64,000 nt of DNA from Caproicibacter fermentans (GTDB lineage Bacteria; Bacillota; Clostridia; Oscillospirales; Acutalibacteraceae): the NCBI RefSeq assembly GCF_009746625.1, contig NZ_VWXL01000003.1, forward strand, positions 1 to 64,000, given 5' to 3'. The notes below the pieces were generated by a model. That model saw only the letters and a list, made by a program, of their open reading frames with translations. It was not told the origin of the DNA and searched no databases. Each line of letters starts with the position of its first letter. The first letter of the stretch is position 1. The position numbers were made by a program, and so were the translations under genes. Below are positions 32,910-41,181 of this stretch, in pieces.

Positions 32910-33507
32910 TATTTTAAGCGAGCTGTTTAATATCGGCATGGGGAAAGCGGCGGATATGTTATCCGAAATTGTCCAAAAAAGGATTGCGCTGCAGATACCC
33001 AAAATCATAATTCCTGAAACCGAGTCCGGCGAACAGCTCGGCGATCAGTTCTCAGGATTTTTCGATGCGGCGCTGATGGTATCGACGATTTCCTTTACAA
33101 ATAGCCTGACGGGAAAAGCAAACCTGGTGTTTCCGGCCGATAAAATAAAGAAATTTGTGGCCCTTTGCTCCGGAGAAGGCTCTCTTGCGCCGGAAGACAC
33201 CGCTTTTACCGATGTCGATTTTGACGTGATCCGGGAAATCGGGAATATTCTGCTCAACTGTATCCTCGGAGAACTTGGAAATTTGATCAATATTCAGCTG
33301 AACTATGACCTTCCACAGGTGGCGGTCTATAATCGGATCGATTTCAACAAAGATCTCGACGGTGAAAAAAACCATTCCTTTATGATCCTGTTTGTTACTT
33401 TCCTGATCGACGATACAGAAATAGAGGGTGCGGTTATCATTGATTTAATGGTGGAATCCTTTCAGGAGCTGTTTCGTTTGCTTGACGGAATTGAGGCGGG
33501 GCTTTAA
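32884..33507 (+). CDS. CheC-type phosphatase
   Basis: 207 residues of the CheC family, which hydrolyses CheY-phosphate. Two phosphatase motifs are visible: LSELFNIGMGKAADML and IREIGNILLNCILGELGN, each with the Glu and Asn that act in catalysis. The two-site arrangement fits CheC rather than one-site CheX. It overlaps the receiver gene and ends one base into the GGDEF gene (TAATG), so the three are translationally coupled. Confidence 0.88.
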   Translation: MDRECFRYDILSELFNIGMGKAADMLSEIVQKRIALQIPKIIIPETESGEQLGDQFSGFFDAALMVSTISFTNSLTGKANLVFPADKIKKFVALCSGEGSLAPEDTAFTDVDFDVIREIGNILLNCILGELGNLINIQLNYDLPQVAVYNRIDFNKDLDGEKNHSFMILFVTFLIDDTEIEGAVIIDLMVESFQELFRLLDGIEAGL

Positions 33508-34448
33508 TGGATACGGTTACTCATGAGGTGCTGGATCATCTGAATCTTGGAATTCTCATTGTCGATGAGAAGCTGAAAATATTATTTCAAAACCGCTTTA
33601 TGCTTCGCTTTATAAAAAGACACAGTGAAGATAGAAAGTGCGGCAGTTTGCCGGAGCTTATTCCCGGTTTTAACAGCCCGTATTTTCAAATTTCCCTGAT
33701 GGATGCGCTGGAGCAGGGGCATAGCCTTTTTTTTTCCGCCGCCATGCATGAAAAATTAATCGACAGCCGAGAAAAATACAATATCAGGGTAACCCGTTTT
33801 ATGGAAGAGGACCAAAAACGCCTTCTTCTGGAATTTACGGAGGTGACGGATTCCTTCGAGCGGATTCGTCAGCTCAGAGAAAGCATCAGTCAGCTTCGCC
33901 TTCTGAATCAGGAGCTGAAACAGAAGGAAAAAGCCATTCAAAGCCTCGCCTATTACGACCAGTTGACCGGGGTTGCCAATCGGGCGCTGTTTTATGAACT
34001 GGCGGAAAAATTTCTCCGCGCGGCGGAGCGGAATCATGAGGTCCTTGGACTCATGTTTATCGATGTGGATAATTTCAAGCAGATCAACGATACATACGGC
34101 CATGAAGCCGGAGACAAGGTCCTGGTTCAGGTTGCGGGAATCCTGACTGCGGCAACGCGCAGAAACGATGTTGTGGCCCGTTACGGGGGAGACGAATTTC
34201 TGATCCTGCTTCCGCAGATTAACGCACCTGACAATTATAAAATCGTCGTGTCCAAGATTCTTCAGGCAAAGCGGGATGCCATTGTCTGCAATGGGATTTC
34301 GGTGGAAATCTGTCTGAGCGTCGGAGTCAGTTTTTACCCGCAGGACGGGGATTCGATCGATCAACTGATTGTAAAGGCAGACCGTGCGATGTATATTGCG
34401 AAAAAGCAGGAAGGGGACAACTGGTACTATCCTGCGGAAAATATATGA
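33507..34448 (+). CDS. PAS-GGDEF diguanylate cyclase
   Basis: 313 residues. A PAS-like sensor (~8-110; LGILIVDEKLKILFQNRFML) is followed by a coiled coil (~118-150; LRESISQLRLLNQELKQKEK) and a GGDEF domain (~150-305; DQLTGVANRALFYEL, FIDVDNFKQIN). The active site is an intact RYGGDEF. RRND five residues before it fits the RxxD inhibitory c-di-GMP site. It should make c-di-GMP in the cytoplasm; there is no membrane segment. The coupled receiver and phosphatase may set its activity, but the input kinase is not here. Confidence 0.92.
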   Translation: MDTVTHEVLDHLNLGILIVDEKLKILFQNRFMLRFIKRHSEDRKCGSLPELIPGFNSPYFQISLMDALEQGHSLFFSAAMHEKLIDSREKYNIRVTRFMEEDQKRLLLEFTEVTDSFERIRQLRESISQLRLLNQELKQKEKAIQSLAYYDQLTGVANRALFYELAEKFLRAAERNHEVLGLMFIDVDNFKQINDTYGHEAGDKVLVQVAGILTAATRRNDVVARYGGDEFLILLPQINAPDNYKIVVSKILQAKRDAIVCNGISVEICLSVGVSFYPQDGDSIDQLIVKADRAMYIAKKQEGDNWYYPAENI

Positions 34449-34452
34449 TGAT

Positions 34453-34489
34453 AAAAAACTTCTCCGCCATTGAGGCGGAGAAGCTTTTT
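34453..34489. terminator. Bidirectional terminator
   Basis: Perfect stem CTTCTCCGCC / GGCGGAGAAG with a five-base loop, T residues on the right and A residues on the left. It serves the GGDEF operon and the convergent antiporter gene. Confidence 0.88.
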
Positions 34490-34506
34490 ATGCGGTGTCT
34501 CAGCGT

Positions 34507-35763
34507 TTATCCTTTATCGTAATTTTCCTGAGCCTGATAATGTTCGCCGACTTTATTTTCGAACATTTCCGGAGAATTGTGCGTCAGGTCCTGGTTCCGA
34601 TACACGATTTTCAGAAGAATGGGGGTCAGGATCGTCGTCAGAATCACCGTCAAAACAACGGGACCCAGATAAACGGGGGACATCATTTTCAGTGCGAATC
34701 CCTTATTTGCTACAATTAAGGCTACTTCGCCGCGGGAAATCATGCCTACGCCGATCTGGAGGCTTTCCCTTCCTGTGAACCTGCATAATCTGGCCCCCAG
34801 TCCGCAGCCGACAATCTTGGTTAAAACGGCGACGATCGTCAGCAGAACGGAAAACCATAGAATAGAAGATGACATTTCCGGTAAGGTAACGTTAATGCCG
34901 ATGCTGGCGAAGAACATCGGGGAGAGAAGCGCATAGGAAACGGTGTTGAAGCGGGAAGTAATGTACTTGGTCTCCTTGGTGTTCGAAAGAATCAGGCCCG
35001 CAATATATGCGCCCGTAATATCGGCTACACCGAAAAAACGCTCTGCGCAGTAAGAAAGCAAAAGACAGAAAACGAAAGCAAGGATAACATAACGCCGCAG
35101 ATCCTTGTCGCTCCGATTAATCATTTTGGTAAACAGAAGATAGAATATGTATCCCGCGACGCCCGCGAAGATAAAGAAGCCGACGATTTTCAGCAGGACG
35201 ATCACGATATTGACCGAAGGATCCGCGACACTGGTGACGATAGTCAGGCAGACAATGCCGAGCACGTCGTCGATCACCGCGGCCCCGAGAATCGCGTTTC
35301 CGGACCGGGTGTTCAGCGCACCGATTTCATTCAGCGTTTCGACTGTAATGCTCACGGAGGTCGCCGTAAGAATGACTCCGATAAAAATATTCTGCAGAAA
35401 CAGGCTGACGTCGACTTGGGGCAGCATGGTTTTGTTAAACATTGCCGCCACAGCGTAACCGCCGGCCAGTGGGATGAGAACGCCGACCAGGGCGATCAGA
35501 AAAGACGCTTTTCCCGTCTTTTTCATTTCCTGAAAATCGGTCTCCAGCCCTGCCGTAAACATCAGGACGATAACGCCGATTTCAGCGGTTTTTGAAATAA
35601 AATCAGTTTCCTTCAGGATGTTCAGCATGGCCGGCCCTAGAATCAGGCCCGCGAGCAGAGCGCCGACCACCTGAGGCATCTGGACTTTTCTTGTCAGCAG
35701 GCCGAAAAGCTTGGTACTGAGCAGAATCAAAGCCAAATCAAATAAAAAGTGATACGATGTCAA
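34507..35763 (-). CDS. CPA2-type sodium/proton (or potassium/proton) antiporter
   Basis: 418 residues with about 12 hydrophobic segments, CPA2/NapA family. The ion-binding core has the conserved acidic pair in AAVIDDVLGIVCL, and GLETDFQEM follows an early helix. There is no C-terminal TrkA domain, so it is a short form. It exchanges monovalent cations for protons across the membrane; the preferred cation is not evident. GGGAGGAAAAC precedes the ATG. Single gene. Confidence 0.9.
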   Translation of the reverse strand: MTSYHFLFDLALILLSTKLFGLLTRKVQMPQVVGALLAGLILGPAMLNILKETDFISKTAEIGVIVLMFTAGLETDFQEMKKTGKASFLIALVGVLIPLAGGYAVAAMFNKTMLPQVDVSLFLQNIFIGVILTATSVSITVETLNEIGALNTRSGNAILGAAVIDDVLGIVCLTIVTSVADPSVNIVIVLLKIVGFFIFAGVAGYIFYLLFTKMINRSDKDLRRYVILAFVFCLLLSYCAERFFGVADITGAYIAGLILSNTKETKYITSRFNTVSYALLSPMFFASIGINVTLPEMSSSILWFSVLLTIVAVLTKIVGCGLGARLCRFTGRESLQIGVGMISRGEVALIVANKGFALKMMSPVYLGPVVLTVILTTILTPILLKIVYRNQDLTHNSPEMFENKVGEHYQAQENYDKG

Positions 35764-35944
35764 TTTGTTTTCCTCCCGTTTTTGACAGATTTGCTAAGGC
35801 GCTAACAAGTCCAGTATACTAGCATCATTCTCAGATATCAATAAAAATGGTTGGGGATTTGTAATTTATAAACGAAAGTTTTTTTACAGGCACCCATTAA
35901 TTGGTGATTGGTTGATAGGAGTATCGCCCGCCTGTAGAAAGGTA

Positions 35945-35973
35945 TTGCAAAGATTTTGCATGGGTATTATAAT
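35945..35973 (+). promoter_or_regulatory. Promoter of the DUF1858-trmK operon
   Basis: TTGCAA (35945-35950), 17-base spacer, perfect TATAAT (35968-35973). Upstream, ACAGGC (near 35889) and GCCTGT (near 35932) form a loose inverted repeat. Confidence 0.7.
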
Positions 35974-36022
35974 AAGCGTGTCCCTTTTTTATGAATTTTA
36001 CCTATTCTTGGAGGATACAACG

Positions 36023-36229
36023 ATGACATCAATTACAAAACAGTCTTTAATCGGAGAGATTCTGGATCTTGACGAAAGCACGGTGCCCTTTTTTATGGAG
36101 ATGGGAATGCATTGTCTGGGCTGTCCGGCTTCGCGCGGCGAATCGCTGGAAGAAGCCTGCGTCGTTCACGGCGTGGACGTTGAGGAAATGGTTCAGAAGC
36201 TGAATGAACACCTCGCCGCCCGCCAGTAA
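36023..36229 (+). CDS. DUF1858 family protein
   Basis: 68 residues: SLIGEILDLDESTVPFFMEM, then MHCLGCPASRGESLEEAC. This is the DUF1858 domain, also found as the N-terminus of ScdA/RIC-type iron-sulfur repair proteins, with a conserved CxxC-like pair. Its role alone is unknown; redox or Fe-S linkage is inference. TTGGAGG lies before ATG 36023. A strong hairpin separates it from trmK. Confidence 0.85.
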   Translation: MTSITKQSLIGEILDLDESTVPFFMEMGMHCLGCPASRGESLEEACVVHGVDVEEMVQKLNEHLAARQ

Positions 36230-36235
36230 CAGCAA

Positions 36236-36270
36236 ACGGCCGCCCGACAGAAGCTCTGCCGGGCGGCCGT
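36236..36270 (+). other. Strong hairpin between DUF1858 gene and trmK
   Basis: An 11-bp perfect stem ACGGCCGCCCG / CGGGCGGCCGT, extended inside by CAGA / TCTG. There is no T tract. It lies six bases after one stop codon and six bases before the likely trmK start, so it could be a processing site, translational block or attenuator. Confidence 0.6.
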
Positions 36271-36275
36271 CCGGC

Positions 36276-36986
36276 ATGTCCGGCTGCAAGCGCCCTTTGT
36301 TTTCTTTGGGAAACCGGCTCGCGCTCTGCGCTTCTCTGGTTCGCCGCGGCACAGCGCTTGCGGATGTGGGAACCGACCACGCCTATCTGCCGGTCTGGCT
36401 TGCAAAGCAGGGACTGGTCCGCAGCGCCGTAGCCGCCGATCTTCGGCCAGGTCCTCTCAGCAGAGCCCGCGCCAACATTGAACGCTACGGTGTTTCGAAT
36501 GTTGTTTCGGTACGCCTTTCGGACGGTTTGGAGCAAATCGAGCCTTGTGAGGCCGAGGATATTGTCATCGCGGGGATGGGCGGCCTGATGATGGTTCAGA
36601 TTCTGGAGCAGGCCCCCTGGCTGCGGGAACCGGAACGCCGCCTGATTCTTCAGCCCATGACAAAAGCGGAGGAACTGCGGACATACCTTGCCCGCGAAGG
36701 ATATTTTGTACTGCGGGAGCAGGCCGTCGAAGAAGAAGGCCATGTTTACTCCGTCATGCAGGTTTCTTTCTGTCCGCGGCAGCCGCGGGAAAACGAGCTT
36801 TTTCGTTATATCGGCAGAATGACGGCGGAAACGGAGAGCGGAAAAAAGTATTTGACGATTCAAAAACGGCGCTTGGAAAAGCGTGCAAACGGGCTTCTTA
36901 AAACCGGGAGCATCCAGGAAGCGAGGCATTTTATGTCCCTTGCGGCTGAAATTGATAAAATTCTGAAATCCGAATCGGTTTCATGA
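36276..36986 (+). CDS. trmK: tRNA (adenine(22)-N(1))-methyltransferase TrmK
   Basis: 236 residues. The SAM-binding motif is ALADVGTDHAYLPVWLA, and VIAGMGGLMMVQIL contains the active-site region. TrmK methylates A22 of tRNA in Firmicutes. The C-terminal coiled segment (KKYLTIQKRRLEKRANGLL) is typical. The ATG at 36276 fits family length but has no clear ribosome binding site, as the hairpin occupies it. It is followed by the Nif3-like gene, the usual partner. Confidence 0.9.
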   Translation: MSGCKRPLFSLGNRLALCASLVRRGTALADVGTDHAYLPVWLAKQGLVRSAVAADLRPGPLSRARANIERYGVSNVVSVRLSDGLEQIEPCEAEDIVIAGMGGLMMVQILEQAPWLREPERRLILQPMTKAEELRTYLAREGYFVLREQAVEEEGHVYSVMQVSFCPRQPRENELFRYIGRMTAETESGKKYLTIQKRRLEKRANGLLKTGSIQEARHFMSLAAEIDKILKSESVS

Positions 36987-37002
36987 GAAGAGGGGTTGCG
37001 TT

Positions 37003-37773
37003 ATGACAACTACAGGCGATATTTATCGGTTTATCGATGGTTTTGCCCCGTTTCGCACGGCAATGAGCTTCGACAACCCCGGCTTATTGGTCGGGGATGA
37101 AAACACTGAGGTCACCGCCGCCGTCCTTTCCCTGGATATTACGCCTGAAGTCGTGTTGGAAGCATCCGGGTTGGGGGCGCAGCTGGTTATCAGTCATCAT
37201 CCGGTGATTTTTCATCCGCTGAAAAAGCTGAACACAAATTCCGTGCCTTATCTGCTGGCCGGCAGTTCCATTGCCGCAATCTGCGCTCATACGAATCTCG
37301 ACATGGCGCCCGGCGGCGTCAACGACTGCCTGGCCGAACGCCTCAGACTGAAAAATGTCCGCATGCTGCGCGAGAATTCGGCGTGCGGCCTCGCCGAGGC
37401 GCTTTGCGGCGAGACGGACCGGGAGTACGGTCCCCGAGAGTTTGCCGAGTTTGTAAAGAACGCGCTTGGGTGCGAGGGCGTCCGCTTTACGCACGGGAAA
37501 AGGCGGATCACCTCGGTCGGACTATGCGGCGGCGGCGGAGCCGAATATCTTTACGACGCGGCTCAGGCCGGATGCCAGGCGTTTGTCACGGGAGAATGCA
37601 AGCACAACATTCTTTTGGACGCGGAGAGCCTCGGCGTCACGATGGTTGAGGCCGGTCATTTCGAAACGGAGGATCCGGTGATTCCGTTCCTGATGCAGAA
37701 GCTTGGGGAACGTTTTCAGGATGTCAGGTTTATCCGGTCGGGTGCAATGCACGGGCCGGCACATTATCTATAA
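37003..37773 (+). CDS. Nif3-like dinuclear metal centre protein
   Basis: 256 residues of the Nif3/YqfO family (annotated as GTP cyclohydrolase type 2). Metal ligands are in VISHHPVIFHPLKK, CAHTNLDMAPGG and EAGHFETE. It is the short form without the inserted CutA-like domain. Function in the cell remains unclear. AGAGGGG precedes the ATG, and trmK lies 16 bases upstream. Confidence 0.9.
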   Translation: MTTTGDIYRFIDGFAPFRTAMSFDNPGLLVGDENTEVTAAVLSLDITPEVVLEASGLGAQLVISHHPVIFHPLKKLNTNSVPYLLAGSSIAAICAHTNLDMAPGGVNDCLAERLRLKNVRMLRENSACGLAEALCGETDREYGPREFAEFVKNALGCEGVRFTHGKRRITSVGLCGGGGAEYLYDAAQAGCQAFVTGECKHNILLDAESLGVTMVEAGHFETEDPVIPFLMQKLGERFQDVRFIRSGAMHGPAHYL

Positions 37774-37791
37774 CGATACGGAGGGAAAAGA

Positions 37792-39552
37792 ATGGCACTG
37801 GACGGGGCGTTTCTGCGTCATCTGAAGCGCGAAATCGAAGAAACGGCGGCCGGAGCCAGAGTGGATAAAATTTATCAGCCAAATCGGGAAGAAATTTTGC
37901 TGATGCTGCGGACCAGGGACGGCGCGTTTCGTCTGCTTCTGTCCGCAAGGGCAGACAGCGCGCGCATTCACTTTACCCGCCATGCACCTGAAAATCCCAA
38001 AGAACCTCCGATGCTCTGCATGCTGCTGAGAAAAAAACTTTCGGGGGCGCGCCTTGCCGGCATCAGACAGCCGCAGCTGGAACGTCTTCTTTTTTTGGAC
38101 TTTGACACGGTGAACGAGCTGGGCGACGCCGTCAGGCTTACCGTCGCCATGGAGGTTATGGGCCGTTACAGCAATATTATTCTGATCGACGGCGACGGCG
38201 CCATCGTCGATGCGCTGCGGAGGGTTGACGCGGGGATGACCTCCGGACGGCTGGTGCTGCCCGGCCTTCCGTACCGTTTGCCGCCGCCGCAGGACAAGCT
38301 GTGCCTGCTGTCGTCCGGCCGGGATGAGATTTTGGCCCGTCTGCGGGCGATTCCCGGGGATATGGAGCTTTCCAAGGCGCTGCTTTCCGCCCTTCAGGGC
38401 GTGTCGCCAGTCGTTTGCAGGGAACTTGCTTTTCTCACGGGGCACGGCAAAGAAATGACTCTGCGCGCAATGACGCCGGAACAATGGGATCGTCTCGCCT
38501 TTTTTCTGGAACGCGTTTCCGGCACGGTTGGGGACGTTTCCGGCGCTCCGTGGATCGCGCGTGCGTCGGACGGAAAACCGCTTGATTTCTCCTTCCTGCG
38601 GATCGGTCAATATGGCAGCGCGGCGATTGTCAGGCAGGAGGAGAGCTTTTCCGCTCTTCTCGACGATTTTTACGAGGAACGCGACCGTATCGCCCGCATG
38701 AAAGTACGGTCCCAGGACCTTTTGAGGGTTCTCACGAACGCCTCCGACCGCCTGAGCAGAAAAATCAACGCACAGCGGGCAGAGCTGGAGCAGTGTGCGA
38801 AACGGGATATTCTGCGGATATACGGCGATTTGATTAACGCCAACCTGTACCGTTTGGAAAAGGGATGGAGCTCCGCCGTACTGGAGAATTTTTATGAGGA
38901 AGGGCAGCCGAACATTACCATTACGCTGGATCCGACCCTCTCCCCGGCGCAAAACGCGCAGAAATATTACAAGGAATACCGCAAACAGCGCACGGCGGAG
39001 GAAATTCTTACCGTGCAGATTCAGCGGGCGGAGCATGAGCTTGCGTATCTGGATACGGTGTTTGAAGAGCTGAGCCGTGCCGCAGACGAGAGGGACCTGA
39101 ACGAGATTCGCGAAGAGCTCGCCGGAGAAGGATATCTCCGTGTGCAGAGGGGAACGAAGCGGCGGTCTGCCGTTCAGGGGCCGATGCAGTTCGAATCTTC
39201 CGACGGGTTTCGCATTCTGGTCGGAAGAAACAACAGCCAGAACGATCTTCTCACACTCAGGCAGGCCGGCAAAAACGATCTTTGGTTCCACACAAAAAAT
39301 ATCCCAGGTTCCCATGTCGTCCTGTTTACTCAGGGGAGGGAGGCGACCCCCGTCGGCATTGCGCAGGCCGCTCTTCTCGCGGCCACCTACAGCCGCGGCA
39401 GGGAATCCTCCAATGTCGCGGTGGATTATACCCTTGTAAGAAATGTGTCCAAACCCCAGGGGGCGAAGCCGGGCATGGTGATTTATGTAAAAAATAAAAC
39501 CGTTTTCGCAGAACCGAGCCGGGAAGCGGCGGAAAAAATGAGAGCTAAATGA
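37792..39552 (+). CDS. rqcH: Ribosome quality control protein RqcH (NFACT)
   Basis: 586 residues. The N-terminal NFACT-N domain (~1-210; DGAFLRHLKREIEETAAGAR) is followed by helix-hairpin-helix and coiled-coil regions (~215-440) and an NFACT-R domain (~455-560; KNDLWFHTKNIPGSHVVL). RqcH binds stalled 50S subunits and adds C-terminal alanine tails. Older annotations call it fibronectin-binding protein. CGGAGGG precedes the ATG. It ends the trmK operon. Confidence 0.93.
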   Translation: MALDGAFLRHLKREIEETAAGARVDKIYQPNREEILLMLRTRDGAFRLLLSARADSARIHFTRHAPENPKEPPMLCMLLRKKLSGARLAGIRQPQLERLLFLDFDTVNELGDAVRLTVAMEVMGRYSNIILIDGDGAIVDALRRVDAGMTSGRLVLPGLPYRLPPPQDKLCLLSSGRDEILARLRAIPGDMELSKALLSALQGVSPVVCRELAFLTGHGKEMTLRAMTPEQWDRLAFFLERVSGTVGDVSGAPWIARASDGKPLDFSFLRIGQYGSAAIVRQEESFSALLDDFYEERDRIARMKVRSQDLLRVLTNASDRLSRKINAQRAELEQCAKRDILRIYGDLINANLYRLEKGWSSAVLENFYEEGQPNITITLDPTLSPAQNAQKYYKEYRKQRTAEEILTVQIQRAEHELAYLDTVFEELSRAADERDLNEIREELAGEGYLRVQRGTKRRSAVQGPMQFESSDGFRILVGRNNSQNDLLTLRQAGKNDLWFHTKNIPGSHVVLFTQGREATPVGIAQAALLAATYSRGRESSNVAVDYTLVRNVSKPQGAKPGMVIYVKNKTVFAEPSREAAEKMRAK

Positions 39553-39567
39553 ATTTTCCGCCGAAAG

Positions 39568-39596
39568 CTGGCAATATTTCGATTTAATGGTATAAT
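39568..39596 (+). promoter_or_regulatory. Promoter of the polysaccharide operon
   Basis: CTGGCA (39568-39573), 17-base spacer, perfect TATAAT (39591-39596), 46 bases before the first start. Confidence 0.6.
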
Positions 39597-39642
39597 CGGT
39601 TTAGTAATGTTTTCCATATGGATAGTAAAATGGAGGAGTATC

Positions 39643-41181
39643 ATGACGGGATTTTCGGCAAAAAGCGGCTTCAGGAATACGATCCTGTTCGGTACTACCC
39701 TGCTGCTGATGCTTACGGCAGATCTTTTGACGGCGTTCGGCGGTTTTTTTTATGAGACCGCCGCGAATCTGATGTTTGCCGCGAATATCGTAATGAATTT
39801 TGCCATTGTCTGTGATCTGATTCCCAATGTTCGGCGCGATTTTCCCTTTCTTGTCTTTGTCGGAACATACAATATTCTTTTGCTCGGACGCGTCTATGTG
39901 TCTTTTCTGGCACATTATTCTGAAATCCTTTATTATCTGGAGGCGGAAAACTTTTATAATCTGTTTGTCGCGCTCCAGGTTGTTACGCTTTGTCTCTTAA
40001 GCATTTATGCCGCTTATCGGCTGGCCGGGCCGATGTTTGCCAAACGGGAGAAATCCGTCAGAGAAAACGGCTGGGCCGCCGTGTCGCAAAACCCGCTGCT
40101 TCCGATCATCCGGCAGATCAGTACGGTTGTTCTGCTGGGCAGTTCTCTGGCTTCCTTCTATACGCTGATGGAGTCCATTCTCAATGTCCTCAGAAGCGGA
40201 TATCTGGGTTCCTTCACTCAGGTTAACGCCGCAAGCATTCCATCCGCGGTCAGCCGGCTTTCCATGTTTTTTGTTCCGTCGTTTGCCGTTTTTCTCGCCA
40301 CCATGCCAAGCCGGAAACAGCTTAAGCTGCCGATGGCGGTTTACGGCGTTTATCTGCTCGCAACCCTGTTTACCGGAAGAAGAAATACCTTTGTCTGCGA
40401 AGCGATTACGATTCTGATTTATTTCGTCCTTCGGGACTCGCTGAATGAGAAATCAGAGCGTATTTTTAAAAAACGGACGGTGGTCGGCGGCGGAATTCTT
40501 GCGGTCATCGCAATGTATCTGCTCCAGCTTCTGGCCGAAATTCGTGCTTACGGACTGCTGTCTCACCGGAGTTTTCTGGATACCGTGGTGAATTTTCTCT
40601 ATTCCCAGGGAGCCAGCTTCCGCGTGGTTGTCCAAACGGTCAACAACTGGGATCTGTTTGATCACGGCATGACATGGAAGTACCTGTTTTATCCGTTCGA
40701 GCTGTTTGTCCATAATAATCTGATTACGAGGTCCCTGTTCGGATTATCACCGATTCTCGAAGTCCAGACCACGGCCTTTGTGGTCGGCACGCACAATTAC
40801 GCCCATGCCCTGACCTATTTGGTCGATCCGCTTCGCTATCTGTCGGGCGGCGGGTTTGGAACTTCTTTTGTTGCGGAATCCTATGTCGCGTTCGGCTTTT
40901 TAGGCGTGATCATCGTTGGAGCAGGCGTGGGGCTGATCCTTCGTTTTTTTGCCTCCATGCTGACCAGGTCTTGGATCGTAATGGCTTCCTGCCTGATCGC
41001 GCTCAGGGATTTTGTTTATATTCCCCGCAGTTTTGCGTTTCTATGGGTGACAAACGTCTTTAATCTGACTTATCTTTGCTTTTACGTTGCAGTTTATCTG
41101 GCCGCACTTTTTGTTTTCCGGCTGGGGACCCACGTGCGCCCAGTAAAGCGGGCGCAGGGGCTGGGGGAGGAGCATCCGTGA
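39643..41181 (+). CDS. O-antigen/polysaccharide polymerase, Wzy-like membrane protein
   Basis: 512 residues, ~12 hydrophobic segments. It resembles the O-ag_pol_Wzy group: the long loop with GTHNYAHALTYLVDPLRYLS followed by GGGFGTSFVAESYVAFGFLG is typical of that family, where it takes part in joining repeat units. ATG 39643 follows TGGAGG; an in-frame ATG at 39607 precedes that site. It is the first gene of a polysaccharide operon and its stop overlaps the glycosyltransferase start (GTGA). The polymer made is unknown. Confidence 0.8.
   Translation: MTGFSAKSGFRNTILFGTTLLLMLTADLLTAFGGFFYETAANLMFAANIVMNFAIVCDLIPNVRRDFPFLVFVGTYNILLLGRVYVSFLAHYSEILYYLEAENFYNLFVALQVVTLCLLSIYAAYRLAGPMFAKREKSVRENGWAAVSQNPLLPIIRQISTVVLLGSSLASFYTLMESILNVLRSGYLGSFTQVNAASIPSAVSRLSMFFVPSFAVFLATMPSRKQLKLPMAVYGVYLLATLFTGRRNTFVCEAITILIYFVLRDSLNEKSERIFKKRTVVGGGILAVIAMYLLQLLAEIRAYGLLSHRSFLDTVVNFLYSQGASFRVVVQTVNNWDLFDHGMTWKYLFYPFELFVHNNLITRSLFGLSPILEVQTTAFVVGTHNYAHALTYLVDPLRYLSGGGFGTSFVAESYVAFGFLGVIIVGAGVGLILRFFASMLTRSWIVMASCLIALRDFVYIPRSFAFLWVTNVFNLTYLCFYVAVYLAALFVFRLGTHVRPVKRAQGLGEEHP

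Noticed and set aside
37768-39315. A 515-codon open frame on the minus strand opposite rqcH
   Set aside because: Antisense shadow of rqcH with low-complexity Arg/Pro/Gln-rich translation and no start signal.
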